Source of the DNA: Bradyrhizobium ottawaense
GTDB lineage: Bacteria > Pseudomonadota > Alphaproteobacteria > Rhizobiales > Xanthobacteraceae
NCBI RefSeq assembly: GCF_900099825.1
Contig: NZ_LT629693.1
Coordinates: 4,227,001 to 4,291,000, forward strand
Direction: 5' to 3'
DNA length: 64,000 nucleotides
In this document: positions 25,192-33,575 of the stretch, piece by piece
Layout of the letters: each line of letters starts with the position of its first letter
Numbering within the stretch: the stretch's first letter is position 1
Translations under genes and position numbers: made by a program
The notes under the pieces: generated by a model
Told to the model about the DNA's origin: nothing
The model's database searches: none
The model's input: the letters and a program-made list of their open reading frames with translations, nothing else

Positions 25192-25437
25192 ATGTCCAAA
25201 GAGCCAAAGATCGACCACGACTATCATGCGGGCAAGGACAAGCTGACGATAACCATTCATCGGTATTCGCTGAAGAGCAAAAGAACTCGAGATGCCATCA
25301 TGGAGAAGCTTATGGCGGATCTTGAAAGCAAGCCGGATCGCCTCATCGCCGGGACAAAGAACAAATCGAAAAATGGACCGGCCAAGAAGCAACGTGGTCA
25401 ACAAAAGGCATCCAAGCTAATTGTGGTTGGCGACTGA
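25192..25437 (+). CDS. Small basic hypothetical protein
   Basis: This 81-residue protein starts at ATG 25192 behind AAGGAGAACGA. It begins with polar residues and the strand-like DKLTITIHRYSLKSKRTRDAIMEKLMADLES, then ends in a Lys/Asn/Gln-rich tail. Codon use is more AT-rich than in the flanking chromosome. I know no family for it; the basic tail would suit nucleic-acid binding. It lies in the same accessory insert as the other small stress-type genes. Confidence 0.6.
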   Translation: MSKEPKIDHDYHAGKDKLTITIHRYSLKSKRTRDAIMEKLMADLESKPDRLIAGTKNKSKNGPAKKQRGQQKASKLIVVGD

Positions 25438-25651
25438 AGGCAGGTGTCAATGCAGAGTCTACGGATCAACGGGAATTTTGCTTGTTAATCCTCATCAAAG
25501 CTGGGGACCGCGAACTCGCCTTTGCCCGACAACGTCTGCCGCAAGCACCGCTGCCAATCGTCGTTCCACCGTTCACCGGTCAAGCCCCTGGAAAATCAGC
25601 CCGGCTGTCGGGTTACTGTTGGGCTCGACGCTGCAATGTCCGTTCTGGGTC
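25438..25651. other. Intergenic stretch, nothing recognised
   Basis: No start with a ribosome site, no RNA gene and no repeat was seen before the MITE-like element. Confidence 0.4.
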
Positions 25652-25810
25652 CAGGCTGTGTGAAAACACGCTCCGGCGAAGGATGCGCAGAATTGTTTTC
25701 TCAATTGCCTTCTTCCGTAAGAGGTTGCCAGTACGATCGACTCCCATATCGACGAAATCGAGATGGAAGTTCTACACGCAAGTTGGGCATCGGAGTTTTC
25801 ACACAGCCTG
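25652..25810. mobile_element. MITE-like element with 16-bp terminal inverted repeats
   Basis: CAGGCTGTGTGAAAAC (25652-25667) and its exact inverse (25795-25810) bound a 159-base element with no coding capacity. These ends resemble those I associate with IS1182-like elements in Bradyrhizobium, and a remnant of such a transposase lies at the other end of the insert. Confidence 0.75.
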
Positions 25811-25812
25811 AG

Positions 25813-25850
25813 CCAAAAGCGCCGGGCAGTCTCTGACCGGCATCTTTTGG
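25813..25850 (-). terminator. Hairpin downstream of secreted-protein gene
   Basis: CCAAAAG-C-GCCGG and CCGGC-AT-CTTTTGG form an interrupted stem 3' of the minus-strand gene that ends at 25873. It is plausible as a terminator for that gene but imperfect. Confidence 0.4.
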
Positions 25851-25872
25851 GCCTTGCGCTCATGCGCTTCCG

Positions 25873-26481
25873 TCAGCCCCGCTTGCCCTTGCTCGGCGTC
25901 GAGCTGAACAACTTCTTCAGGTCGTTGATGCTCTCCGAGAGCCGCGGCCAATCGCAGGAGAACGAGCTCCGGGCGCAGTTGGCTGCCTTGATGCGCGCGG
26001 CCCGCTTGACCGGGCTCGCCACCGGCACCGGTACCTTTGCGGCTTCAGCGCGCGCGGGTTCCTGTTCCGATCGCAGCGAGACCTGCTGCACTTGCTGCTG
26101 CTGATGCTGCTTGGCCATCAAAGCCGCAGCGATGGTGTTGCGCCGCTCCCGATCGAGATAGGCGGTATACTGCTCGTCGATTTTCTTCTGCTCTTCAGGC
26201 GTCGGATTGGGACCTGCGATATCGAAGGTCCGGTCCTGCATGAAGTCGTAATAGGTGTAGCCGCCGCCGGGCTTGCGGCGGCCGGCGAACTTGGCGTTGC
26301 ACTCGGCAAGCGACGCCGTTCTTTCTTCCTTGGTCTTGGCCTTTTCGGCCGCGTCGGCGCAGGCCTCGAAATCGGCCGGCGCGCTGCGCCACCACTGCGC
26401 GTGGGCGCGCACCGGCGTCAGCACGACGAAGGTTCCAATGGCGGCAACAAACAGCGCCGATGGTCGTGACACGAACACGGG
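25873..26481 (-). CDS. Exported hypothetical protein
   Basis: This protein of about 202 residues is read from GTG 26481, which has GGAGA ten bases upstream and puts the signal peptide (SRPSALFVAAIGTFVVLTPVRAHA) at the N-terminus. In-frame ATGs at 26550 and 26547 would add about 22 residues. The mature part has WWRSAPADFEACADAAEKAKTKEERTASLAECNAKFAGRRKPGGGYTYYDFMQDRTFDIAGPNPTPEE, a Gln-rich linker and two Cys near the end (AANCARSSFSCDW). It is probably periplasmic; I know no function. Its last 120 bases are duplicated at 20485-20605. Confidence 0.7.
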   Translation of the reverse strand, partial: PVFVSRPSALFVAAIGTFVVLTPVRAHAQWWRSAPADFEACADAAEKAKTKEERTASLAECNAKFAGRRKPGGGYTYYDFMQDRTFDIAGPNPTPEEQKKIDEQYTAYLDRERRNTIAAALMAKQHQQQQVQQVSLRSEQEPARAEAAKVPVPVASPVKRAARIKAANCARSSFSCDWPRLSESINDLKKLFSSTPSKGKRG

Positions 26482-26873
26482 ACGATACTCTCCAGTCGAA
26501 TTCTCTCGGGAACTTGCAAGGGGGAACTTGATTGAGTCGATTGTCATCATTTTGGCAGAGCTTGTCACCCCGGAACCGTATTGTTTTCCCACCGGGATGT
26601 TGACCTGTGGAACAAGGATGTCGGTGCAATCAAAAATTGCTGAGTGAATTCAACGGTGAAAGAAGCGGTTCACGCGCGGTGCCGCGGCAAACGCCCGACG
26701 ATGCCGATTTGGGTGGACGGACCGGGCGCGCCACATTGTGGCAACAATCAGCCAAGATCCGTTCGCACGGGCGCGCGCTTGGCGACGGCACGCCGGTCCT
26801 GCTAAAGCGCCATTGTTCGTCGGGAAGCCGGCGGGATACGATTTCGATCTGGCAATTGCAGTAGGAATGTTCG
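26482..26873. other. Divergent intergenic region
   Basis: It lies between the start of the minus-strand exported protein and the plus-strand secreted protein at 26874, and would hold both promoters. No clear -35/-10 pair, repeat or RNA gene was found. Confidence 0.4.
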
Positions 26874-27383
26874 ATGCGGCGGTTTCTGTTTGCGATCGGC
26901 TTGACGGGTTTCCTGACCGTTTTTCTGGCGGGCCTGGCGCAGGCCGGCGTTTTCAAAATTCCCGAAGAAGGTGCGACTGCGATCTCGATCGATGTGCCGG
27001 ATTCCTGGAATCCCAACGTGTCCGATGACTCCATCGACACGGCTTCGCCCGATCGGGCGGTGTTCTTCTGGCTCACGGTCGAGAAGGAAGCCGACGTCGC
27101 CGCAGTGAAGGCCGAAGCGCTGAAGGCGCTCACCCGCAACGGGTTGAAGATCGATCTGGCCGGCGTCAAGGAAAGCACGAGCGCCTTCGCAGGCATCGAC
27201 TCGACGGAATGGGTGTATTCGGCGACCGATAACGGCCAGCCCAGAACCGTCAAGATCCGCGCGACCGCCCTTGGCAATAATCGCTTCATCCAGCTCGCGC
27301 AATGGGGCCCGCAGGCCGCCTTCGACAAGCACGCCGCCGCGCTGACCAAGATTTTTGCTTCGGTGAAGGCGGTCGGGAAGTAG
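26874..27383 (+). CDS. Exported hypothetical protein
   Basis: This 169-residue protein has a signal peptide (MRRFLFAIGLTGFLTVFLAGLAQA) and a compact mature domain of about 145 residues: GVFKIPEEGATAISIDVPDSWNPN ... FFWLTVEKEADVAAVKAEALKALTRNGLKID ... FIQLAQWGPQAAFDKHAAALTKIFASVK. The pattern recalls periplasmic PsbP/Mog1-like domains that follow the order of a stress-related fold, but this is a guess. It precedes the tRNA-Arg gene. Confidence 0.7.
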   Translation: MRRFLFAIGLTGFLTVFLAGLAQAGVFKIPEEGATAISIDVPDSWNPNVSDDSIDTASPDRAVFFWLTVEKEADVAAVKAEALKALTRNGLKIDLAGVKESTSAFAGIDSTEWVYSATDNGQPRTVKIRATALGNNRFIQLAQWGPQAAFDKHAAALTKIFASVKAVGK

Positions 27384-27499
27384 CGCAAACACCCGGATCA
27401 CGGCGCGGCCGAAGGCTCAAAGGCCAGCCGATCCGGGGTAGCGATTCCGGAGGAGCTCTGGTATGGAATTCGCGATACCCGTGCTTCGGCCGGGTTCGC

Positions 27500-27576
27500 G
27501 GTCCCGTAGCTCAGCCGGATAGAGCGACGGTTTCCTAAACCGTAGGTCGCATGTTCGAGTCATGCCGGGATCGCCA
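27500..27576 (+). tRNA. tRNA-Arg (anticodon CCU)
   Basis: A 77-base cloverleaf: acceptor GGTCCCG pairs with CGGGATC, the anticodon stem ACGGT/ACCGT encloses TTCCTAA with anticodon CCT at 27534-27536, and the T arm is GCATG-TTCGAGT-CATGC. The CCA end is encoded. Confidence 0.95.
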
Positions 27577-27708
27577 ACGTCCAAACCTCGAAACGCTCCA
27601 TAAAATAGGGCCTTTGCCAGCTGCGTTTCAAGAGCAACGGCATGATGTTGCTGCGCGGCGCCGCAGTTTAAGAAAAATCCAAATACGGGCACGCATGGAG
27701 GCGAGCGA

Positions 27709-28713
27709 TCACATGCCATGTGCGTGTCGGATGTTATCTAGAAACTGGCGGGCGCTTTCCCGCCACGTAAAATTCAGCGCATAGGCGCGGCATTGTTGGC
27801 GCGAGATATCCAATGCGCCGATAGCGGCGCGGTGCAGATTCATGTCGAGGCGGCCGCATCCTGACCGGTCGATCACGTCGAGCGGTCCCATGACCGGAAA
27901 TGCCGCAACCGGCAGGCCGCAGGCCAAAGCTTCGAGCAGAACAATACCGAAAGTATCGGTAAGGCTTGGAAAGACGAAGACATCAGCTGATGCATAAACT
28001 TCGGCAAGCGCTTCCCCACTCCGGACGCCGAGAAAATGGGCGTTCGGAAACTCGGTTTCCAGCTTCGCGCGTAACGGCCCGTCGCCAACAACGACCATCG
28101 AGCCGGGCAGATCCAGCGCCAGAAAGGCCGCGATATTCTTCTCAATGGAAATGCGGCCGACAAACAAAAAAACCGGCTTGGGGAATGCGAGCGGACGCTC
28201 AAGGCGCGGGCGGAAAACGTCGGCGTCGACGCCCGGCGACCACTGCATGAGCTTGCAAAATCCTCGAGCCTTTAGGTCGCGCTCAAGCGTTGGCGTGCCG
28301 ACCATGATGCCGGCGCCGCTGTTGTGAAACCGTCGCAATGCCGAGTAGCTCCACGCCAGCGGCACGGGCAGCCGAGCTGCAAGATATTCTGGAAAGCGGG
28401 TGTGGTAGCTCGTCGTAAAGGGATAGCCTTCTCTCCGGCACACAGACCGGGTGACCCAACCAATGGGACCTTCGGTTGCGATGTGCACCGACTCGGGTCG
28501 CGCCGCGGCGATGGCGCGTTTGACGGTGCCGGGCGACGGCAAGGCAAGCTGTATTTCGCGATAGCCGGGCAACGGCAGCGTTGGAAAATCCTGGGGTGTC
28601 AGGAAGGTGATATCGGCGCCGAATGAAGGCGCCTCAGTCGCCAGATTTTCCAGCGAGCGAACGACCCCGTTTACCTGAGGGCGCCAAGCATCGGTCGCGA
28701 CCAGCACGCGCAT
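27709..28713 (-). CDS. GT4 glycosyltransferase, Agt/SqdX-like, lipid-linked
   Basis: This 334-residue GT-B enzyme begins MRVLVATDAWRPQVNGVVRSLENLA and carries the GT4 donor-site pattern: FVGRISIEKN, VVGDGPLR and YASADVFVFPSLTDTFGIVLLEALACGLPVAA, with the conserved E-x7-E. Such enzymes transfer a sugar from a nucleotide donor to diacylglycerol or a related lipid at the inner membrane. Its ATG overlaps the stop of the PlcP-like gene (TAATG), so the two are translationally coupled. In marine and rhizobial bacteria plcP-agt pairs turn phospholipid into glycolipid; I infer the same here. Confidence 0.8.
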   Translation of the reverse strand: MRVLVATDAWRPQVNGVVRSLENLATEAPSFGADITFLTPQDFPTLPLPGYREIQLALPSPGTVKRAIAAARPESVHIATEGPIGWVTRSVCRREGYPFTTSYHTRFPEYLAARLPVPLAWSYSALRRFHNSGAGIMVGTPTLERDLKARGFCKLMQWSPGVDADVFRPRLERPLAFPKPVFLFVGRISIEKNIAAFLALDLPGSMVVVGDGPLRAKLETEFPNAHFLGVRSGEALAEVYASADVFVFPSLTDTFGIVLLEALACGLPVAAFPVMGPLDVIDRSGCGRLDMNLHRAAIGALDISRQQCRAYALNFTWRESARQFLDNIRHAHGM

Positions 28714-29873
28714 TACGCCGCGACCTTTGCCGGCGGGCTCGACGGCGTCTCGATTGTCAGGGGATGCAACCGCGGCCCGACCCATCGCAGGATCTCGAAG
28801 CGGCCATCGTAATGCTCGACCACGGCCGAGCAGGATTCCACCCAGTCCCCGGCGTTGATATAGCGCACGCCGAAGTCGTCGTGCATGACGGCATGGTGGA
28901 TATGACCGCAGATCACCCCCTGGACATCATGCCGATGCGCCTCGGCTGACAGCATCTCCTCGAAACGGCCGATATAATTGACGGCGTTCTTGACGTTCAG
29001 TTTCGCCCAGGCAGACAGCGACCAATAGGTGAAGCCGAGGTGGCGGCGCACGAAATTGAGATACCGGTTGCAAGTCAGCGCGGTCCGATAAGCCCAATCC
29101 CCGAGAACGGCGAGCCAGCGCGCGTGGTTGACGACGAGATCAAACTGATCGCCATGGATGACCAGATAGTCCCGGCCGTCAGCGGCCTTGTGGATCGCGT
29201 GCGCGACTATTTCGATGCCGCCGAACGTTGACCCGACATGATCGCGCAGGAATTCATCGTGGTTGCCGGGAACGTAGACGAGGCGCGTTCCCTCATTCGC
29301 CATGCGTAACAGCTTTTGCAGGACATCATTGTGCATCTCCGGCCAGTACCAGTTCGACTTCAGGTGCCAGCCATCGACGATGTCACCGACGAGAAATACG
29401 GTGGCGGCATCGTAGCTGCCAAGAAATTCGATCAGCAGGTCGGCCTGGCATCCCTTGGTGCCGAGATGTACGTCGGAGATAAAAAGAGTTCGGATTTTGG
29501 TGACGGCCTGGGATTGGGCCTCCTTTGATGGCGGCGCCTTGCCTGTATCGACGGCGGCATTCCTGCTCGCGAACTCATTGCAGCCATTGCCGGGGTATTC
29601 CTCACCAACCTTGTCGCGCTGGACCATCGTCGCGGTCAATGCTGCGAAGCTGATAATGGCCTTGGTTGCGTCGCGGCTGGCTTGCCTCTTGAGAGCCGAG
29701 CGCAGCCAGCAAATACTCGCGATCAAGAGGACGAATGTGAAACCGGCCCCCCGGCGTTGGTCATCAGCGAGAAAGGGCGCAAGCTTGTAGCTCGAAAAAA
29801 GAACCATGGCCGTGGCCGCTGTGCGCTCAAGAGCGTCAGCGCTGGGCCTCAAGTGGGATAGGGAAGCTCTCAT
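28713..29873 (-). CDS. PlcP/LpxH-like calcineurin-fold phosphoesterase
   Basis: The metallophosphoesterase domain starts near residue 126: FISDVHLG (Asp134, His136), GDIVD (163-167), GNHDE (203-207), HGDQFD (240-245) and GHIHHA (323-328). It is close to UDP-2,3-diacylglucosamine diphosphatase, but in rhizobia the PlcP subgroup acts as a phospholipase C that releases diacylglycerol during phosphate limitation. The ~120-residue N-terminal extension is unusual and includes two hydrophobic stretches (FTFVLLIASICW and AIISFAALTAT) split by basic residues; its third codon positions look coding. ATG 29627 (residue 83) is an alternative start. Confidence 0.78.
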   Translation of the reverse strand: MRASLSHLRPSADALERTAATAMVLFSSYKLAPFLADDQRRGAGFTFVLLIASICWLRSALKRQASRDATKAIISFAALTATMVQRDKVGEEYPGNGCNEFASRNAAVDTGKAPPSKEAQSQAVTKIRTLFISDVHLGTKGCQADLLIEFLGSYDAATVFLVGDIVDGWHLKSNWYWPEMHNDVLQKLLRMANEGTRLVYVPGNHDEFLRDHVGSTFGGIEIVAHAIHKAADGRDYLVIHGDQFDLVVNHARWLAVLGDWAYRTALTCNRYLNFVRRHLGFTYWSLSAWAKLNVKNAVNYIGRFEEMLSAEAHRHDVQGVICGHIHHAVMHDDFGVRYINAGDWVESCSAVVEHYDGRFEILRWVGPRLHPLTIETPSSPPAKVAA

Positions 29874-29946
29874 GCAAACTACTCCGCAGGGATGGGATCA
29901 GTGCGATCGATCATGCGATGCCGGGCCCGATCAATTTCAGTGACGT

Positions 29947-30588
29947 TCAGATGCTGCTCTTGCGTTCGCCCGCAGCTATCCCGGAAGAAACCGCGACGGG
30001 CCTTTTGCAAAAGCGAAATCCCAGGAGGATGGCGAATTCTGCCGCAATGAGGGTCACCGCCACCCAAAAGCCGATGCTGACCGGATCGTGACTGCTGCCG
30101 CGCAATGCGTATCCGAGGCTCAGGAATGGCGTGTTCCAGATCAGCGTGCCGAGCGACGTGGCGGCGAGAAATGCCCTGGGCTCGAGCTTGAGCACGCCAG
30201 CCGGCAAAGCCAAATAGATCCGCACGGTCGGAAGGGTCTGGCCGATCAGCGTTACCCAAAAGTGATTGCTGCGGTAGGCGCTCGTTAGTTGTCCATAGAG
30301 CGAGGGTCGGAGAAAAATAAATTTCCCGTAGCGAGCGACCAAATTCTCGATTCGCTGTGATCCCAGAGCCCTGCCAAGTCCGTACCAGCCGACGGCTCCG
30401 ATGACTGATCCGACTGTGGTCACCATGATCGTCATGGTGAGAGTTGTGCTATCGGAGACGGTCATCCCGAGAAACATCAGCAGGACGTAAGACGGAAACA
30501 GCGGAACGAATTTCTCGACGATGGCCAGGCAGCCGATTCCCGCGAGGCCGAAGCTCAGCAGTGTTGCGATGGTGCTCGAATTTTCCAT
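29947..30588 (-). CDS. DedA family membrane protein
   Basis: This 213-residue polytopic protein shows the DedA/SNARE-associated pattern: EKFVPLFPSYVLLMFLGM, GSVIGAVGWYGLGRALG, FWVTLIGQTLPTVRIYLALPAGVLKLEPRAFLAATSLGTLIWNTPFLSLGYALRG and a final helix. Members act in envelope lipid (undecaprenyl phosphate or phospholipid) flipping and membrane homeostasis. It starts at ATG 30588, six bases after the end of the methyltransferase gene, and precedes the PlcP-like gene by 73 bases on the same strand, so it is likely part of that operon. Confidence 0.87.
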   Translation of the reverse strand: MENSSTIATLLSFGLAGIGCLAIVEKFVPLFPSYVLLMFLGMTVSDSTTLTMTIMVTTVGSVIGAVGWYGLGRALGSQRIENLVARYGKFIFLRPSLYGQLTSAYRSNHFWVTLIGQTLPTVRIYLALPAGVLKLEPRAFLAATSLGTLIWNTPFLSLGYALRGSSHDPVSIGFWVAVTLIAAEFAILLGFRFCKRPVAVSSGIAAGERKSSI

Positions 30589-30594
30589 AATGCC

Positions 30595-31176
30595 TCAGGT
30601 TGCGGTCGGCTTGCGCCTGGTGATGCGGTACACGGAGGCCGGAGGCACATTGCGCATTGTGTGGCCGATGCAGGTTGCCTGGAGATCGAGGTCATCGAGA
30701 ATGCTGTCTGCGATCGGGCAGCGCGGACCGTAGGTGATTTGATAGAAGGCGCCTTCCGGACGCAGGTAGCTGAACGCGCCGCTCAGGATGGCGACAACCT
30801 TGTGGGGCGGCATCGTGAGCAGCCCGAGGCCGCTGACGACAGCGCCGGCCGGTGCGTTCTCGAACAGCCGGTACTTCTCCAGCCAGGTAGCGTCCATCCA
30901 GAACACGCGGGCGTGCGGGAAGCGTGCGTGCAACAACCGAACGAAATCGGAGGCATATTCAACCAACGTCAAATCCTGCTCCCGCACACCGCGCTCCAGC
31001 AGCGCATATGTGAAGGGACCGGTGCCTGGGCCAAGTTCGATGACGGGCCCCGTTTTCGCCGTGATCTCCTGCGTCATGAGTGTTGCGACGGCGGTGCCCG
31101 ATGGCGCCACCGCGGCGACCCGCAGTGGATTGCGAATCCAGGAAAGCAAGAACGGCAGAATGTCAGCGGCCGGCAT
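30595..31176 (-). CDS. Phospholipid N-methyltransferase-like SAM enzyme
   Basis: This 193-residue Rossmann methyltransferase has motif I ELGPGTGPF (47-55) and the SWIRNPLRVAAVAPSGTAVATLMTQ opening shared with Pmt-type phosphatidylethanolamine N-methyltransferases of the Sinorhizobium kind. An Arg/Lys-rich C-terminus follows PASVYRITRR. Bradyrhizobium is known to have several Pmt variants, and this may be one; rRNA dimethylases are a weaker alternative. It makes phosphatidylcholine precursors at the inner membrane face. It is the first gene of a minus-strand set that goes on with DedA, PlcP-like and GT4 genes. Confidence 0.75.
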   Translation of the reverse strand: MPAADILPFLLSWIRNPLRVAAVAPSGTAVATLMTQEITAKTGPVIELGPGTGPFTYALLERGVREQDLTLVEYASDFVRLLHARFPHARVFWMDATWLEKYRLFENAPAGAVVSGLGLLTMPPHKVVAILSGAFSYLRPEGAFYQITYGPRCPIADSILDDLDLQATCIGHTMRNVPPASVYRITRRKPTAT

Positions 31177-31524
31177 ATCGGTTATCCATCGCGATGAGGG
31201 CGCGGCCGGGTTCAGGGTCGTCGTTCGATCTCAAAATCATTTGTCTCTTTCAGGTGGCGCATTCGCATTTGCTGCGGGAAGAGGGCATACGGCCGAGCCG
31301 TAGAGCGATACCGATCGGTGACAGAGTGGAAATCGCCCGGTCCGGCCGACGGGGTGCTGTGTCTCATGGCTAGATTGCGGGAACCTGTCGCGCATGCGCT
31401 CTGAAGAAAATAATCGGCACGGCGTCCGCGGAGTTCCGGTGCAAGGTTGCCGCAATGAAAGGTCGATAGAATGGATTGCGTAAGACGGAAGAGCCGGGTG
31501 TGGCGAGGCGGGGGAATCTAGCTG
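31177..31524. other. Divergent promoter region of lipid locus and two-component system
   Basis: This gap separates the start of the methyltransferase-like gene from the response regulator. I found no Pho-box-like CTGTCAT pair and no clear repeat; a GGCGGGGGAAT ribosome site precedes 31525. Confidence 0.5.
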
Positions 31525-32199
31525 ATGCGCGTATTGTTGGTGGAAGACCACCTGGAAATGGTCGCTGCCCTGCGTGCCGCCCTGACGCGGCATGACATGA
31601 TCGTCGATCACGCACTCAACCTGTCCGAGGCTGAAGTAATCGCCGCGGATGGCAACTACGATGTCGTGGTGCTGGATCGTCAGTTGCCGGACGGCGATGG
31701 CCTGTCTCTTATTCCGAAACTGCGCGCCAGCGGCAACGTCGTGCCGGTGCTCGTGCTGACCGCCCGCGGTGATCTCGCCGACCGGGTTGCCGGCCTCGAC
31801 AACGGTGCGGACGATTATCTCGCCAAGCCGTTTGCCTTCGAGGAACTGCTGGCCCGGTTGCGGGCTCTCTTGCGTCGGCCGGCTGGTGTGCAATCCGATA
31901 TTGTGCGGGTCGGGCGCATCTCGTTCGACTTTACGCATCGCGAGGCGAGTATCGAGGGAAAGGCGCTGGAAATGCCGCGTCGCGAGTTGCTGGTGCTGGA
32001 AGCCCTGGTGCGTCGCATGGGACGAATGGTGCAGCGGGCTTCCCTGATGGAAGCGGTCTTTGGCCTTGACGACGAGGTTCAGCCCAATGCGCTCGACTCC
32101 CACATCTCGCGGCTGCGCCGCAAGCTCGCAGAGGCAGACGCCGGGGTAACGATCAACGGCATCCGTGGCGTCGGATACCTTCTGCGTGATACGCCATGA
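31525..32199 (+). CDS. OmpR/PhoB-family response regulator
   Basis: This 224-residue regulator has a receiver domain with the acidic pocket (VEDH), phospho-acceptor Asp51 in VVLDRQLPDGDG and Lys101 in YLAKPF. The winged-helix DNA-binding domain follows (RRELLVLEALVRRMGRMVQRASLMEAVFG ... DSHISRLRRKL ... IRGVGYLL). Its last codons overlap the sensor kinase start by four bases (ATGA). Which genes it controls is not shown; the divergent lipid operon is the nearest candidate. The QseB/PmrA-like style fits envelope sensing. Confidence 0.9.
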   Translation: MRVLLVEDHLEMVAALRAALTRHDMIVDHALNLSEAEVIAADGNYDVVVLDRQLPDGDGLSLIPKLRASGNVVPVLVLTARGDLADRVAGLDNGADDYLAKPFAFEELLARLRALLRRPAGVQSDIVRVGRISFDFTHREASIEGKALEMPRRELLVLEALVRRMGRMVQRASLMEAVFGLDDEVQPNALDSHISRLRRKLAEADAGVTINGIRGVGYLLRDTP

Positions 32200-33575
32200 C
32201 CTTGCTGCGGCCGCGATCCCTCAGGTGGCGCCTGGTCGGGCGCCTGGTGCTGTTGCAGGCGACGGTGCTGAGCGCGCTGATCGTGCTCGTCCTGCTGGTC
32301 GTCGCGGCATTGTGGTGGAGCGGCGTTCTGGGCGAAGACTATGAAGGCAGCAGCCTCGATGTGCTCAAGGAGGCGGTGGAACGCGATGCTGGCGGCGGAT
32401 TGACGCTGCGCCCGACGCCGGAACTCGCAAATCTGCGATCGGAAATTTCCGGCCTGTGGTTCGTCGTCCGGGACGCGCAGGGGCATCGCCTGTCGGAGGG
32501 CGTCGTGCCACCGGACTTTGTGTCGATCGCCGGTGCGCTTGACCACGTCCGGGAGGCACGGCTCTCATGGACGGCAGGACAAACGTCGCCGCTGGCGGGG
32601 CTCGTCAAATGGGTTGATAGCCGAGCCGGGAGCGTTCAAATCATGACGGGAACGCAGGGGCGTATCTCGGTTGGCAGGGTTATCGCAGTCGCGCCGCCTG
32701 TGTTCCTGAACTTCTTGTTGCCGATTATCGGGCTGATGGCGTTTGCGACACTCGTCGCGACGCCGTTCGTGGTTCGCCGGGCCATGGCGGGCCTGGGGCA
32801 AGCGGCCGCGCAAGCTGAACGGATCGACATCGACCGCCGCGGCGTACAGTTGTCTGTGGACGAAGTCCCAACCGAGATCATTCCGCTGGTCAAGGCGGTC
32901 AATGACGCCCTCGGCCGCCTCGACAAGGGCTATGAGCGTCACAAGCGCTTTCTGGCCGATGCGGCGCATGAGCTTCGAACCCCGATCGCCATTCTGACGA
33001 CGCGGGTCTCTTCGCTTCCGACGGGACCGGAGAAGACGCGGCTGCTTGAAGACGCCACCCGCCTGACAGTGCTGACCGGGCAGCTTCTTGACCTTCAACG
33101 GCTCGATCAACAAGGCGACCGGCTTGTCCCGGTCGATCTGGTCGGCATCGCCCGGCGTGTTGTCCTTGATTTGGCGCCGCTCGCGTTCGCTGCAGGCTAC
33201 GAAATGTCCTTCGAACCAGAAGATGAAGACATCGAGGTAAGAGGCGATCAGACCTCTCTCGAGCGGGCATTGACCAATCTTGTGCAAAACGCCATCGACC
33301 ACGGCGGCCGTCGCGGCACAATCATGGTTCGCGTGGCGCGTGCCGGATGGATCGAGGTCTGCGATGACGGAGGCGGCATTCCGGTCGCGGAGCGCGAGCA
33401 GATATTTGAACCGTTCTACCGCCTGCAGCAAGGCGGACGAGGCGCGGGCCTCGGTCTCGATCTCGTGCGGAAGATCATGTATCTGCACGGTGGCCGCGCT
33501 GAAGTGGTCGCTGGGCCATCTGGAGGGGCGTGCTTGAGAATGACATTCCCAAATGTTCAGCGCGCCGTTTCGTAG
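32196..33575 (+). CDS. Membrane sensor histidine kinase
   Basis: This 459-residue kinase has two membrane helices (about 14-45 and 167-196) enclosing a ~120-residue periplasmic sensor region, followed by HAMP. The dimerisation box has His258 in FLADAAHELRTPIA. ATP-binding boxes are LTNLVQNAIDHGG (N), CDDGGGIP (G1) and GAGLGLDLV (G2). It starts within the last codons of the response regulator and works with it. The periplasmic sensor has no recognisable fold; its signal is unknown. Confidence 0.9.
   Translation: MTLLRPRSLRWRLVGRLVLLQATVLSALIVLVLLVVAALWWSGVLGEDYEGSSLDVLKEAVERDAGGGLTLRPTPELANLRSEISGLWFVVRDAQGHRLSEGVVPPDFVSIAGALDHVREARLSWTAGQTSPLAGLVKWVDSRAGSVQIMTGTQGRISVGRVIAVAPPVFLNFLLPIIGLMAFATLVATPFVVRRAMAGLGQAAAQAERIDIDRRGVQLSVDEVPTEIIPLVKAVNDALGRLDKGYERHKRFLADAAHELRTPIAILTTRVSSLPTGPEKTRLLEDATRLTVLTGQLLDLQRLDQQGDRLVPVDLVGIARRVVLDLAPLAFAAGYEMSFEPEDEDIEVRGDQTSLERALTNLVQNAIDHGGRRGTIMVRVARAGWIEVCDDGGGIPVAEREQIFEPFYRLQQGGRGAGLGLDLVRKIMYLHGGRAEVVAGPSGGACLRMTFPNVQRAVS

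Noticed and set aside
31177..31524. Pho box before the lipid locus
   Set aside because: No pair of CTGTCAT-like repeats with the right spacing on either strand.
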